DNA from: Geobacter sp. FeAm09
GTDB lineage: Bacteria; Desulfobacterota; Desulfuromonadia; Geobacterales; Pseudopelobacteraceae
Direction of reading: 5' to 3'
Length of the DNA stretch: 64,000 nt
NCBI RefSeq assembly: GCF_008330225.1
Contig: NZ_CP042466.1
Span: 754,501-818,500 of the forward strand
Shown: positions 9,768 through 17,246 of the stretch, one piece after another
Layout of the letters: each line of letters opens with the position of its first letter
How positions within the stretch are numbered: position 1 is the first letter of the stretch
Notes under the pieces: generated by a model
The model's input: the letters and a program-made list of their open reading frames with translations, nothing else
Told to the model about the DNA's origin: nothing
Database searches by the model: none
Program-made: the position numbers and the translations under genes

Positions 9768-10205
9768 ATGCCGGACTATATCGTCACCTGCACATCATGC
9801 GGCGCAGCCAATCGCATCCCCGCCGACAAGGAGGGGAAAAGGGGGCGGTGCGGCACCTGCCGCGCCACCCTTCCGCCGCTGTACCACCGCCCGCAGCAGC
9901 TTACGGAACAGACCTTCGACGCCTTCGTGCAGAACTATCCGGGGCCGGTCCTGGTGGAGTTCTGGGCCCCCTGGTGACCGCACTGTGTCTCATTCGCACC
10001 GGCGGTGCGGACAGCAGCGGAACGACTCGCGGGAAAGGCGGCGGTCTGCCAGGTGGATACCCAGCAGAACCCGGCCCTTGCAGCACGGTTCGGCGTGCGG
10101 GGCATACCGGACGTCGTGCTGCTGCGCAACGGCAGGGCCGCCTCCCGGCTCGCCGGGGCCCAGAGCGTTGAGGCCTTGCTGGCCTGGTTCCACCAGCAGC
10201 AATAG
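9768..10205 (+). CDS. trxC: Thioredoxin 2-like selenoprotein (UGA-encoded Sec in the active site)
   Basis: Read through one in-frame TGA (9975-9977), this is a complete 145-residue thioredoxin 2: an N-terminal zinc ribbon (Cys 8, 11, 28, 31) and a thioredoxin fold with EFWAPW-U-PHC, later GVRGIPDVVLLRNG (the cis-Pro loop) and a normal C-terminus. The TGA replaces exactly the first active-site cysteine of the usual WCxxC, and the resolving Cys73 is present. The reading frame is continuous on both sides, so this is not a frameshift. A SECIS-like hairpin follows. Preferred start: ATG with GAGGAG eight bases upstream. The predicted product is a cytoplasmic dithiol-selenol oxidoreductase. A nonsense mutation is the alternative. 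An automated caller would give two fragments (about 9744-9977 and 10005-10205). Confidence 0.85.
9978..10012 (+). promoter_or_regulatory. Predicted bacterial SECIS element
   Basis: Immediately after the UGA, bases 9995-10000 (CGCACC) pair with 10004-10009 (GGTGCG) around a three-base loop GGC. The loop guanine lies 23 bases after the UGA. This matches the published bacterial SECIS pattern: short apical loop with an early G, stem of at least four pairs, roughly 16-37 bases from the UGA. Because bacterial SECIS elements overlap coding sequence, the hairpin also constrains the codons that follow the active site. Confidence 0.7.
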
Positions 10206-10324
10206 GGTGCGGTGCGGCGAGCTCACCGTAGCGGTTCCGGTGATTTGGCACCTGGCACGGTCCCGGTTACGTAATGGGAGCCCCTGCCCGGGTCCGCTCA
10301 TCGCCGCAAGGCCCGAGCCGGCGG

Positions 10325-10768
10325 TCACTCCGTCGGCGCCTGCTCCAGGACGACGAAATCCCTGGAGACGGCAAAGACATCATCGACGTACACCTTGACC
10401 TGGTGTGTGCCCACCCCCAGTACGGACGCCTGAATACCGGACCAGACATTGAGGGGCGGAAGGCTCGACTCAATATTCATGGCACCTTGGGACACCAACC
10501 GCCCCCCCGTATACCAGCGGTACGTCATGACATGGGGGCCCCCCTCCTGCTCCGGGTCATCCCACGAGAACGAGGTGACGACGTAAACCTTCCCCCCACG
10601 GGCGAACGTATCGGTAACCCCGGTCGGCCCCTGCATTTTTGACACATTCTTCGCGAGAAAACATCTGGTGACGTTCTTTTCTCCAAGCGCCACACTCCCC
10701 CACGAAGCGCAGCCTCCCAGAAGCGACACAAGTCCCGACACTACGATGAGTGAGCGTATAATCCCCAT
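10325..10768 (-). CDS. Hypothetical lipoprotein
   Basis: A 147-residue protein with a short signal sequence and lipobox (SLLGGCASWG). The mature part looks beta-rich, with RGGKVYVVTSFSWDD and a late segment VLGVGTHQVKVYVDDVFAV. That arrangement resembles small immunoglobulin-like or jelly-roll domains with an aromatic strand (YRWYTGGRLVSQG). No enzyme motif is seen and the family is not recognised. The Shine-Dalgarno sequence is weak (AAGAGA). The gene converges on the selenoprotein gene, with about 120 bases between their ends and no clear terminator there. An envelope-associated role is likely from lipidation alone. Confidence 0.6.
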   Translation of the reverse strand: MGIIRSLIVVSGLVSLLGGCASWGSVALGEKNVTRCFLAKNVSKMQGPTGVTDTFARGGKVYVVTSFSWDDPEQEGGPHVMTYRWYTGGRLVSQGAMNIESSLPPLNVWSGIQASVLGVGTHQVKVYVDDVFAVSRDFVVLEQAPTE

Positions 10769-10914
10769 ACATGATCTCTTTCAGACGTGTTTGCCGACCG
10801 GACAAAAAAAGGCCGGAACCTTTGCGGGGAACAGGCCTGAACAAAATATGCGTTCGAGTTTCCAGCCACCCGGGCATACCCCGGAGCAGCAGCATCAGTT
10901 TAACATGGCACGTC

Positions 10915-11139
10915 TCAGGCCAGGGAGCTCTCCAACTTCTTTGCCTTGTCGAAAAAGTCCTGGGCTTTTTTCTGCCCCTGTTTCAGGTTGTTGAGCAGAA
11001 TAACGTGATGGGTCATGTCGGTGGGGGAGAGGCGCTCCGCATATTCCGCCGAGGTGTCGAACAGGCCGCGCAGCATTAAAAATGCCTTGCGCATGTCCTT
11101 CAATTCTTTTACCGGTACCGCTACTGTTGTTTCTTCCAC
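10915..11139 (-). CDS. Small hypothetical cytoplasmic protein
   Basis: A 74-residue, charged, helical protein (VPVKELKDMRKAFLMLRG, then NNLKQGQKKAQDFFDKAKK) without signal peptide or membrane segment. A GTG start is chosen because GGAGG lies five bases before it; an ATG twelve bases upstream has no ribosome binding site of its own. The amphipathic repeats suggest a helical bundle. No family recognised. It is separated by about 150 bases from the lipoprotein gene downstream and may be expressed alone. Confidence 0.5.
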   Translation of the reverse strand: MEETTVAVPVKELKDMRKAFLMLRGLFDTSAEYAERLSPTDMTHHVILLNNLKQGQKKAQDFFDKAKKLESSLA

Positions 11140-11389
11140 GCGTTCCTCCATAGGGGTGTTTTTTGGGCTATGACGTTTCTGCGATACGTTCCTGCGCCGC
11201 TACCAGGGCCGCCTCCCTCGGCAACGGGCAGTACAGCCTCTCCCTGAACCATCTCCATGAAGCGTTAGCGCCAATTAACTCTACCTATACCATCTCTCTT
11301 CGTTTTTATCCAGATCAAGTTGGATAAGCACGGTTTTCCCTCCGGCCCCTCACCGTGGCTTGAAAACAGAGTCCTTCCCGGCGTGCCGG

Positions 11390-12421
11390 TCATTTTGCCG
11401 GCTCCGGCGCAGTCGCGTGCCGGGATGGCAGCACCAGCCCCGGATATGGCTGCATCTTCCCCGAGTCGAGCACGGAGCGATACTGATCCCGATACTTTTG
11501 CAGATACACGGTATCGAACTTCTCCGTTCCGAGTACAAGTGGATTGGCCTCACCCGGCTTACGGGCGCGAAGCGGCGCAAACGTAGCCTCCTGGGAATGA
11601 ACGCCCAACCCCGCATCACATCCGGCCGCCGCGGCAAACGCCTTGAAATACTCGATTGAGGATTTGTACAGCCGGGCTTCATGCGGGGTCGCCCAGACCG
11701 CAGATCCGCCCATGATGCCGACCACATGGGGCTCGCCGTGGTCCGTTACGGGAATAATGAAAGACATGCACCCCGCGCTATGCCCCGGCGTAGCCACAAC
11801 CTGAAAGGTCGTAGCCCCCACCTTGATCTTCATCCCGTCGCTCAGATAAATGTCAACGGATTGGGGCCGAGGGCCGAGATAGGCAAACTCCATGGGGACG
11901 GTTTGGAGCATATTCCAGCCGATGAGACTCAAGGCAACCTTGGCATTGGGGCACACATGCTTCTTGAGATACTGGACGCCGCCATAGTGATCGAAATGTT
12001 CGTGAGACAGGAGTATCAGCTTGATGCGGGACGGGTCGAGCCCCAGCTTTTTCATATCAGCCGTCATGAGGGCGGCATCCGTAGCACCGCAACCGGTGTC
12101 GAGCATGACCAAACCGTCACCGGTATCGACTACGAACGCACCTACGGCAGTCGTGCCGACGAAGTAGAGATTATCGAACAACTGTACCGGGGCTATGGAG
12201 GTAAAGGGCGGGGCAAAGGGGCCTAGGGATCGGGTGGAGGTTGTCTCAGGCGGATGGGCAAGAGGGGCGGCCGCTCCGGGCACCGGAAGTGCGGCGGCCG
12301 CTTCGGCGATGGTAAGCGCGTCACCAGCTGCCGACGCCGGCAGCCCCTGGGCTGCAGCGCCGGATAGGTAGATGGCTGCCACGATAATGAGTGGAACAAA
12401 GAAACCGGTGGCTCGTTTCAT
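11390..12421 (-). CDS. Secreted metallo-beta-lactamase-fold hydrolase
   Basis: A 343-residue protein starting MKRATGFFVPLIIVAA (AAAGGAAG upstream), with a signal peptide and an Ala/Pro-rich linker before the hydrolase domain. The zinc-binding motif HxHxDH is intact (SHEHFDHYGG). It is followed by TPGHSAGCMSFIIP with the metal-binding His, and by MGGSAVW near the expected later ligands. The order resembles subclass B3 beta-lactamase-like proteins and related secreted hydrolases. Substrate cannot be inferred; a beta-lactamase is possible, but so are lactonases or esterases. It stands alone, about 260 bases from the squalene-hopene cyclase gene. Confidence 0.8.
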   Translation of the reverse strand: MKRATGFFVPLIIVAAIYLSGAAAQGLPASAAGDALTIAEAAAALPVPGAAAPLAHPPETTSTRSLGPFAPPFTSIAPVQLFDNLYFVGTTAVGAFVVDTGDGLVMLDTGCGATDAALMTADMKKLGLDPSRIKLILLSHEHFDHYGGVQYLKKHVCPNAKVALSLIGWNMLQTVPMEFAYLGPRPQSVDIYLSDGMKIKVGATTFQVVATPGHSAGCMSFIIPVTDHGEPHVVGIMGGSAVWATPHEARLYKSSIEYFKAFAAAAGCDAGLGVHSQEATFAPLRARKPGEANPLVLGTEKFDTVYLQKYRDQYRSVLDSGKMQPYPGLVLPSRHATAPEPAK

Positions 12422-12679
12422 GTTTCGTTTTCTTCCTTTAAAGGTGATCGCACGGAAAACGGAGTGCAGCTCTTCTGGGCTTGATTCTTCTGTAATGGCT
12501 GGGCCAGGAAACGAGTCCAGTATCATCACATAGCATGCGTGTAGCAAAAATCACAGCATAAATCCGGGAGCGGAAGCAGGGGGAAATCAGGGGGAGTGCG
12601 CCTGCCAGAGGCTCTTCGGCCTCGGCAGACGCACAGTTCGAGGTAGCGCGATAGGGCTATTGCGTCGGCTGGCGGAACA

Positions 12680-14827
12680 TTATTGCAGTTTGAGCCAGGA
12701 TACCCCGCCCATATATCTTCTGCGTACCGCGTCCTGCACCGTCGGCGCTCCTCTGCGGCGCCGCAGGTAGGCCCCCAGGGCCCACACCGGGAAGAAGAGC
12801 CGGTAGCCGTGGTAGCGCAGGTAGAAGACCCTCGGGAAGCCGGTCCCGGTAAAATGTCGTTCCTCCCAGCCGCCGTGGTAACGATCCACCAGGTACTGCA
12901 CGCCCCGCTGGACCTCGGGACGCTCCGTTTCCCCGGCGGCCATGAGCGCCAAAAGTGCCCATGCGGTCTGGGACGGGGTGCTGGCCCCGCTGCCGGCCAA
13001 TGACGGGTCGTCGTAGCTGGCGCATGTCTCCCCCCAACCGCCGTCCCCGTTCTGGCACCCCACGAGCCACTCCACCGCCTTCCTGACATACGGTTTTTGC
13101 ATGTCCTCCCCGACCTGATGCAGGCCGGAGAGCACGGACCAGGTGCCGTAGATGTAGTTGACCCCCCACCTGCCGAACCAGCCCCCGAACGCCTCCTGTT
13201 CCTGCTTCAGGTAGGCGATCCCCTGGGCGATCGGGGGGAATTCCGGGCCGTAGCCGAGCGTGCCCAACATTTCGATACAGCGCCCCGTGAGATCGGAGGT
13301 GCTGGGGTCGAGCAGGGCGCCATGATCGGCAAAGGGGATATCGTTCAGGTACAGGTAGTCGTTGTCGATATCGAAAGCGCCCCAGCCGCCGTCGGAATTC
13401 TGCATCCCGATGACCCACCGGACCGCCGTGGTGATCTTTTCCCGGTACTCCTCCCGCTCCAGCGCCCCGGCCCGGAAAAGCCCCATCAGGACTTTGGAGG
13501 TGTCGTCGACATCGGGGTACAGGGTGTTTTCGTACTGAAAGGCCCAACCGCCGCACGCCAGGTCGGGGCACTTGCCCGACCAGTCGCCCGGCGTGGCGAT
13601 CTGGCGGTCGAAAAGCCACTTCATGGCCTCGTCCACGGAGAACAGATTCCGCGGTATCCCTGTTTCCACCAGGGCCGACAGGCTCAGGCAGGTGTCCCAT
13701 ACCGGGGAGTTGCACGGCTGGCACAGGCTGAAATGGTCATCCCGGGCCGTCGCCGCATGCCGCGACGGGAGCAGGTCCGGGGCCGCCGAAGAACGGTCGA
13801 TGCCCCCCGCAAAGGGACTAGGGGGCGGGGCGTCGGGCACGGGCGTCCGGTGAACCAGCAGGTCGTCGAGGGCCGCGATTCCGCGCACGTAATCGGGATC
13901 GTCCTCCCGGCAGCCGAGGGTTTTCAACGCCATGACCGCATTGGCCATGGCGGGGTAGATGGCCCCGATGCCTCCCTCCCCCTGCATGCGCTCGCGGGTC
14001 CATTGTTCGGCCAGGCGCAGGGCGCGGGCACTGACCCGTGCGGGGATGTGGTGCATGGTCCGCTTGAGAATGCGGTCGAGGACGATGAAGACGTTCTTCC
14101 GCCAGGCGCGGTGCCGGAAGTGGTCCAGATTGCCCAGCATATCGGGAGGGGTGCTGAACAGTTCGGCGATCCCCTCGTCGTGGCGCAGCGCACAGACCGG
14201 CTGTTTCGCATAGAGGATCAGCAGCGGCACGATGACCGTTCTCGACCAGTAGGATATCTTGCTGAGATGGAAAAAGAACCAGCGCGGGAGCAGCATGATC
14301 TCTATCGGCATGGCGGGAGGCGTATGCCAGGGGACCTGGCCGAAGAGGGCGAGGGTGATCCTGGTGAAGACGTTGCAGCGCGCCGCGCCGCCGAGGGCGA
14401 GGATGATCTGCCGGGCTCGCACCATGTGCGGCGCGTTTTTGTCGTGGCCGAGCAGTTTGAGGGCAAAATAGGCTTTTACCGAAGCACTGATGTTGGCGTT
14501 GCCGTCCACGGCGTATAAGGGCCAACTGCCGTCCGGCAGTTGGCGGTCGAGGAGATAGGAGGAGAGGCGGGAAGCCGTTGCGTCGTCGATGCTGCGGCCG
14601 AGAAACCGCTGCAGCATGACGTATTCCGCCGGGATCGTCACATCCGCTTCCAGTTCGAACACCCAGTGCCCGTCGTCATTCTGCAATGAGGCGAGTTGAT
14701 GGGCGGCCTTTTCCAGCACCGCCTCGACGTGGAGGAAGGTGTCGGCGGAGCCCCCCGCTTCCGCCTGTTTGGCGCTCCTGCCCCCTTCTATGATATTCAG
14801 TTTCGTTTTCGTTTTGCTATGGATCAT
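12680..14827 (-). CDS. shc: Squalene-hopene cyclase
   Basis: A 715-residue enzyme that cyclises squalene to hopene/hopanol, the committed step of hopanoid synthesis, acting at the inner membrane as a monotopic protein. The protonating DxDD motif is present (PDVDDTSK, around residue 437). Several QW repeats are visible (QNDDGHWVFELE, LPDGSWPLYA, QNSDGGWGAF, QNGDGGWGET), and the C-terminal GTGFPRVFYLRYHGYR is typical. Length is slightly greater than the usual 630-680 residues. The ATG at 14827 has GGAGGGA five bases upstream. An inverted repeat identical in its arms to one at the neighbouring tetR start lies 37 bases upstream, so repression by that TetR is likely. Confidence 0.96.
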   Translation of the reverse strand: MIHSKTKTKLNIIEGGRSAKQAEAGGSADTFLHVEAVLEKAAHQLASLQNDDGHWVFELEADVTIPAEYVMLQRFLGRSIDDATASRLSSYLLDRQLPDGSWPLYAVDGNANISASVKAYFALKLLGHDKNAPHMVRARQIILALGGAARCNVFTRITLALFGQVPWHTPPAMPIEIMLLPRWFFFHLSKISYWSRTVIVPLLILYAKQPVCALRHDEGIAELFSTPPDMLGNLDHFRHRAWRKNVFIVLDRILKRTMHHIPARVSARALRLAEQWTRERMQGEGGIGAIYPAMANAVMALKTLGCREDDPDYVRGIAALDDLLVHRTPVPDAPPPSPFAGGIDRSSAAPDLLPSRHAATARDDHFSLCQPCNSPVWDTCLSLSALVETGIPRNLFSVDEAMKWLFDRQIATPGDWSGKCPDLACGGWAFQYENTLYPDVDDTSKVLMGLFRAGALEREEYREKITTAVRWVIGMQNSDGGWGAFDIDNDYLYLNDIPFADHGALLDPSTSDLTGRCIEMLGTLGYGPEFPPIAQGIAYLKQEQEAFGGWFGRWGVNYIYGTWSVLSGLHQVGEDMQKPYVRKAVEWLVGCQNGDGGWGETCASYDDPSLAGSGASTPSQTAWALLALMAAGETERPEVQRGVQYLVDRYHGGWEERHFTGTGFPRVFYLRYHGYRLFFPVWALGAYLRRRRGAPTVQDAVRRRYMGGVSWLKLQ

Positions 14828-14862
14828 GTCTTTCCCTCCGTCGGATAACACGGCTATTCTAA

Positions 14863-14877
14863 ATTAACCGTGTTAAC
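14863..14877. promoter_or_regulatory. TetR operator upstream of squalene-hopene cyclase
   Basis: TTAAC-CGT-GTTAA (14864-14876). The arms TTAAC-N3-GTTAA are the same as those at the start of tetR (15508-15522). The site lies between the tetR stop and the shc start, where it would block the shc promoter. Confidence 0.65.
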
Positions 14878-14894
14878 TTCATGGGCAAAAAAAA

Positions 14895-15515
14895 TTACGG
14901 GGCGTGACCCCTCAGGAGTCCGTCTATCAGGGTCTCGGCCATGAGCGCGGTATCGGGCATGGGGAAGTCCCTGGTGAAGATGATGCTGGCCACCAGGCCG
15001 TGCATGGCGCTCCAGAACACCATTGCGAGCATGGCGTCGTCGCATTTTTTCAGAACGCCGCACCGCATGCAGTCGTTGATGAGCTCAAGGATGGCCCGGT
15101 ACGAGCGCAAGGCGACCGTATCCCGCGTCATAAAGCTGTCCGGCGAGCCGTAGACCACTGGGCTGGTGAAAAACACCGTCTTGTAGTGCTCGGGATGGGA
15201 GACGCCGAACAGGATGTACTGGTGGAGGACGAGGCGGAGCGCCTTGCCCGGGTCGGGCTCGGCCTGCCTGATCTCCACGATGGCCTTGAGAAAGGACGCA
15301 TAGAGATCTTCGCAGATGTAAAAGAGCAGGTCGTCCTTGTCGCGGAAATAGAGGTAGATCGTGGTCGGGGAATGCTCGATCCGGGCGGCCAACTTGCGCA
15401 TGGAGAACTGGGAATACCCCTCCTGGGAAAAGAGTTCCCGCGCTGCGGCCAGGATCTCCGCGCGGAATTGTTCCTTGTGCTGTATGCGCCGTTCTTTCAA
15501 ACCCACTATTAACAC
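14895..15515 (-). CDS. TetR/AcrR-family transcriptional repressor
   Basis: A 206-residue regulator. The N-terminal helix-turn-helix reads FSMRKLAARIEHSPTTIYLYFRDKDDLLFYI, a textbook TetR DNA-binding domain. The C-terminal ligand domain (TVFFTSPVVYG, AMHGLVASIIFTRDFPM) resembles the TetR_C_33 type often linked to lipids. The start is uncertain: GTG at 15515 or 15506, both within or next to a 15-bp palindrome, and no good Shine-Dalgarno sequence is seen. It sits directly upstream of shc in the same direction with a second copy of the operator between them. Autoregulation and control of hopanoid synthesis are inferred; the ligand is unknown. Confidence 0.88.
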   Translation of the reverse strand: MLIVGLKERRIQHKEQFRAEILAAARELFSQEGYSQFSMRKLAARIEHSPTTIYLYFRDKDDLLFYICEDLYASFLKAIVEIRQAEPDPGKALRLVLHQYILFGVSHPEHYKTVFFTSPVVYGSPDSFMTRDTVALRSYRAILELINDCMRCGVLKKCDDAMLAMVFWSAMHGLVASIIFTRDFPMPDTALMAETLIDGLLRGHAP

Positions 15516-15522
15516 CGTTAAT
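15508..15522. promoter_or_regulatory. TetR operator overlapping the tetR start
   Basis: ATTAACACCGTTAAT, a perfect palindrome with 6-base arms around ACC. It covers the predicted start codon of tetR and so fits autorepression. See the matching site at 14864. Confidence 0.7.
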
Positions 15523-15653
15523 TGAAATTACCAAGAGTAGTGAATGTAGTAACACATCGAAATCCATATGGCAAGAAAAGGAACTGCCTCCCCGCTTCGC
15601 CATCCCGGACGGCGCCTTTCCCCGGAGGGTAGGGCGCCGGGACCCGGGGAAAG

Positions 15654-15682
15654 AAAAAAGGGGGCACGCACATGCCCCCCTC
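15654..15682 (-). terminator. Intrinsic terminator downstream of marR
   Basis: On the minus strand GGGGGGCA-TGTGC-GTGCCCCC is followed by TTTTTTC, about 60 bases after the marR stop. It separates marR from the tetR/shc unit. Confidence 0.75.
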
Positions 15683-15742
15683 ATATCTGTACCGCCATGG
15701 CCGGCCGGAACGGCTTCGCCTCCCGCAGACCGGGGGCAAAGC

Positions 15743-16183
15743 CTACCCCTTGGCGATCTTGTCGCTCAGGCCTTGATTTATCTGGTAGAGAATCTTTTTG
15801 AACACCTCGACCTCATCGTTCGTCAAAGAGGTCGTCAGTTCCACGAACAGTTGCTGGTCCAGCGGCTTGAGCTGGCGCGCCAGCTGGTCACCCAGTTCCG
15901 TGACCAGCAACACATAGGAACGGCGGTCCGTCGGGTGATCGGCCCGCTTCACCCACCCTTTTTTTTCCAACTGGTCCAGAAGTTTCGTAATATTATTGGG
16001 ATCTTTTTCCGTTATGGTGGACAGCTCGCGCTGCGATATCCCGTGGTAATCCACCAGCTTGCTCAGAATGGACCATTGCTCCGACGTGATGCCGTAAGCC
16101 TTGAACCGCATGTTGAACAACTGGCTGAACTTCCTCGCGACGGCGTTGATAACATAGCCCAGCGCATCATCAGCGTCTATCAT
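15743..16183 (-). CDS. MarR-family transcriptional regulator
   Basis: A 146-residue winged-helix regulator. The recognition region GISQRELSTITEKDPNNITK and the wing ending ADHPTDRRSYVL are characteristic of MarR, and the flanking helices form the dimer interface. It stands alone with a terminator downstream. The AT-rich 76-base region between its start and the next hairpin probably contains its promoter and possibly its own operator, but no clear palindrome was seen. Targets are not evident; the nearby tetrahaem/FAD-reductase operon and the tetR/shc unit are both candidates by position only. Confidence 0.9.
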   Translation of the reverse strand: MIDADDALGYVINAVARKFSQLFNMRFKAYGITSEQWSILSKLVDYHGISQRELSTITEKDPNNITKLLDQLEKKGWVKRADHPTDRRSYVLLVTELGDQLARQLKPLDQQLFVELTTSLTNDEVEVFKKILYQINQGLSDKIAKG

Positions 16184-16354
16184 GTCCCCCCCCTCAAAAC
16201 ATACGCCTGCACACAGTATCTAATGATATAATTTTAAGCGTAATAAAATCAAGTATATTCTACAATTGTTTATGGGCGGGATCGTCTGGAGCCCGTCGGA
16301 GCGGACCTCGCCGGACCGGGGCGTAAGCACGTTGCCCCGCGGGGCCGACCGTAC

Positions 16355-16400
16355 AAGAAAAGGCCCCCTTTTTCGCAATCTTCAGAAAAAGAGGGCCTTC
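16355..16400 (-). terminator. Intrinsic terminator after the 47-residue gene
   Basis: On the minus strand GAAGGCCCTCTTTTTC pairs with GAAAAAGGGGGCCTTTTC, ending in a T-rich tract. It lies 63 bases downstream of the small gene's stop. Confidence 0.75.
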
Positions 16401-16462
16401 ATGTTTTCCGGGAGCCGCCAGGCTTTGCGGACCTGGCCATGGTGCGGCGCATGGCAGCCTGA

Positions 16463-16606
16463 TCAGTAGATGAAAGACTGGGCGTCGTAATTTCTCATAT
16501 CGACTTCGGAAGCGGCATTTGACTTCTCGGTCCAGCCATAGGCCAATGTGCACAGAACGGTCAAAAAGAAACAAGCAAGGATCAGTATCGTGGATTTCGC
16601 TTTCAT
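16463..16606 (-). CDS. 47-residue single-pass membrane or secreted peptide
   Basis: The peptide begins MKAKSTILILACFFLTVLCT, a strongly hydrophobic segment that may be a signal peptide or membrane anchor, and ends DMRNYDAQSFIY. AGGAG lies six bases before the ATG. It is downstream of the FAD-reductase/tetrahaem/tatA operon on the same strand, but a terminator and over 250 bases separate them, so it probably has its own promoter. A dedicated terminator follows, which supports it as a real gene. No family recognised. Confidence 0.6.
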   Translation of the reverse strand: MKAKSTILILACFFLTVLCTLAYGWTEKSNAASEVDMRNYDAQSFIY

Positions 16607-16957
16607 AATGGTTACTCCTCTCATAGATGGTTGAATATGTTTGACTTCCAATCGGTTACGGGATGAATCCCTCGCTAGGCAGACTACCCGGAATAGTTAC
16701 CACCGAACAGCATCTTCACCTCCCCGCCCATTGAATCCTCTCAATGTACTTATTGATATACTACGTGTACGTATTATATGTCAAGCATATTTTGTAGACG
16801 CGATACAAAAAAGATATTTCCGGAGGCGGGCAATGGCGGGGAGGCAAGGTGTGGGCCCTGCGATCATCTGGTGCGGGACGAAAAAGGGCCGACCGCAAAG
16901 GTCGACCCAGTTTTTTGTGAAATCCAGTTTATACAGCGGCAGGCTTGGAGGCAGCGA
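16607..16957. other. Intergenic region upstream of the 47-residue gene
   Basis: No gene is visible. The tatA-side terminator (16880-16909) lies in it. Closer to the small gene are an AT-rich stretch around 16745-16800, suitable for a promoter, and a leader of about 130 bases with local inverted repeats such as GGGATGAATCCC (16661-16672). No known riboswitch class was recognised. Confidence 0.4.
16880..16909 (-). terminator. Intrinsic terminator downstream of tatA
   Basis: GGGTCGACC pairs with GGTCGGCCC (one G-T pair) around TTTGC, followed by five T on the minus strand. A T6 tract on the other side makes it look bidirectional. Confidence 0.75.
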
Positions 16958-17131
16958 CTAACTCTCCCCCTTGGGGGTAAGCTCGATCTGGTCCTTGCCG
17001 TCGGCGGCCTTCTTGAAATTGCTGATGGCCTTGCCGACCGAGCTGCCGATCTCCGGCAGTTTGCCCACGCCGAATATCAATATGACAATAGCCCCGACAA
17101 TGAGTAGTTCGGGAATGCCGAAACCGAACAT
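16958..17131 (-). CDS. tatA: TatA-type twin-arginine translocase subunit
   Basis: A 57-residue protein: N-terminal MFGFGIPELLIVGAIVILIF with the short membrane helix and hinge (GVGKLPEIG), then the amphipathic helix SSVGKAISNFKKA and a charged tail. This is the full TatA pattern. AGGAG is seven bases upstream of the ATG. It follows genes for a tetrahaem cytochrome and a flavoprotein with a twin-arginine signal, so this copy is probably dedicated to, or boosted with, export of that flavoprotein. TatB and TatC are not in the window. Confidence 0.92.
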   Translation of the reverse strand: MFGFGIPELLIVGAIVILIFGVGKLPEIGSSVGKAISNFKKAADGKDQIELTPKGES

Positions 17132-17187
17132 AATGCGCTCTCCTTTCCTTGTGTAGCCCCTGATGGGTTTCCCGGGTCGTGTACAAG

Positions 17188-17231
17188 CCGAACCGGACAT
17201 GTCGGCTGAAGGACGGCCGTGTCCGGTTCGG
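17188..17231 (-). promoter_or_regulatory. Strong hairpin between tetrahaem cytochrome and tatA
   Basis: A perfect 12-bp stem (CCGAACCGGACA / TGTCCGGTTCGG) with a 20-base loop lies 15 bases after the tetrahaem stop. There is no good T tract on the minus strand, so it is more likely a partial terminator or an mRNA-stabilising element that lowers tatA output than a full stop. Confidence 0.55.
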
Positions 17232-17246
17232 TTTCACGCCCGTGGT

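Noticed and set aside
9744-9977. Reading the thioredoxin gene as a truncated zinc-ribbon pseudogene
   Set aside because: The frame continues precisely through the TGA with complete homology and a suitable hairpin; there is no frameshift or other damage.
15733-15755. GGGGGCAAAGCCTACC resembles the GEMM junction sequence
   Set aside because: The flanking hairpins and closing strand of a GEMM aptamer are missing, and the bases overlap the end of the marR coding sequence.
16415-16450. Minus-strand CCGCAAAGCCTGGC, another GEMM-like junction
   Set aside because: No P2 hairpin with GNRA loop and no 3' closing strand; it lies downstream of a gene, just before a terminator.
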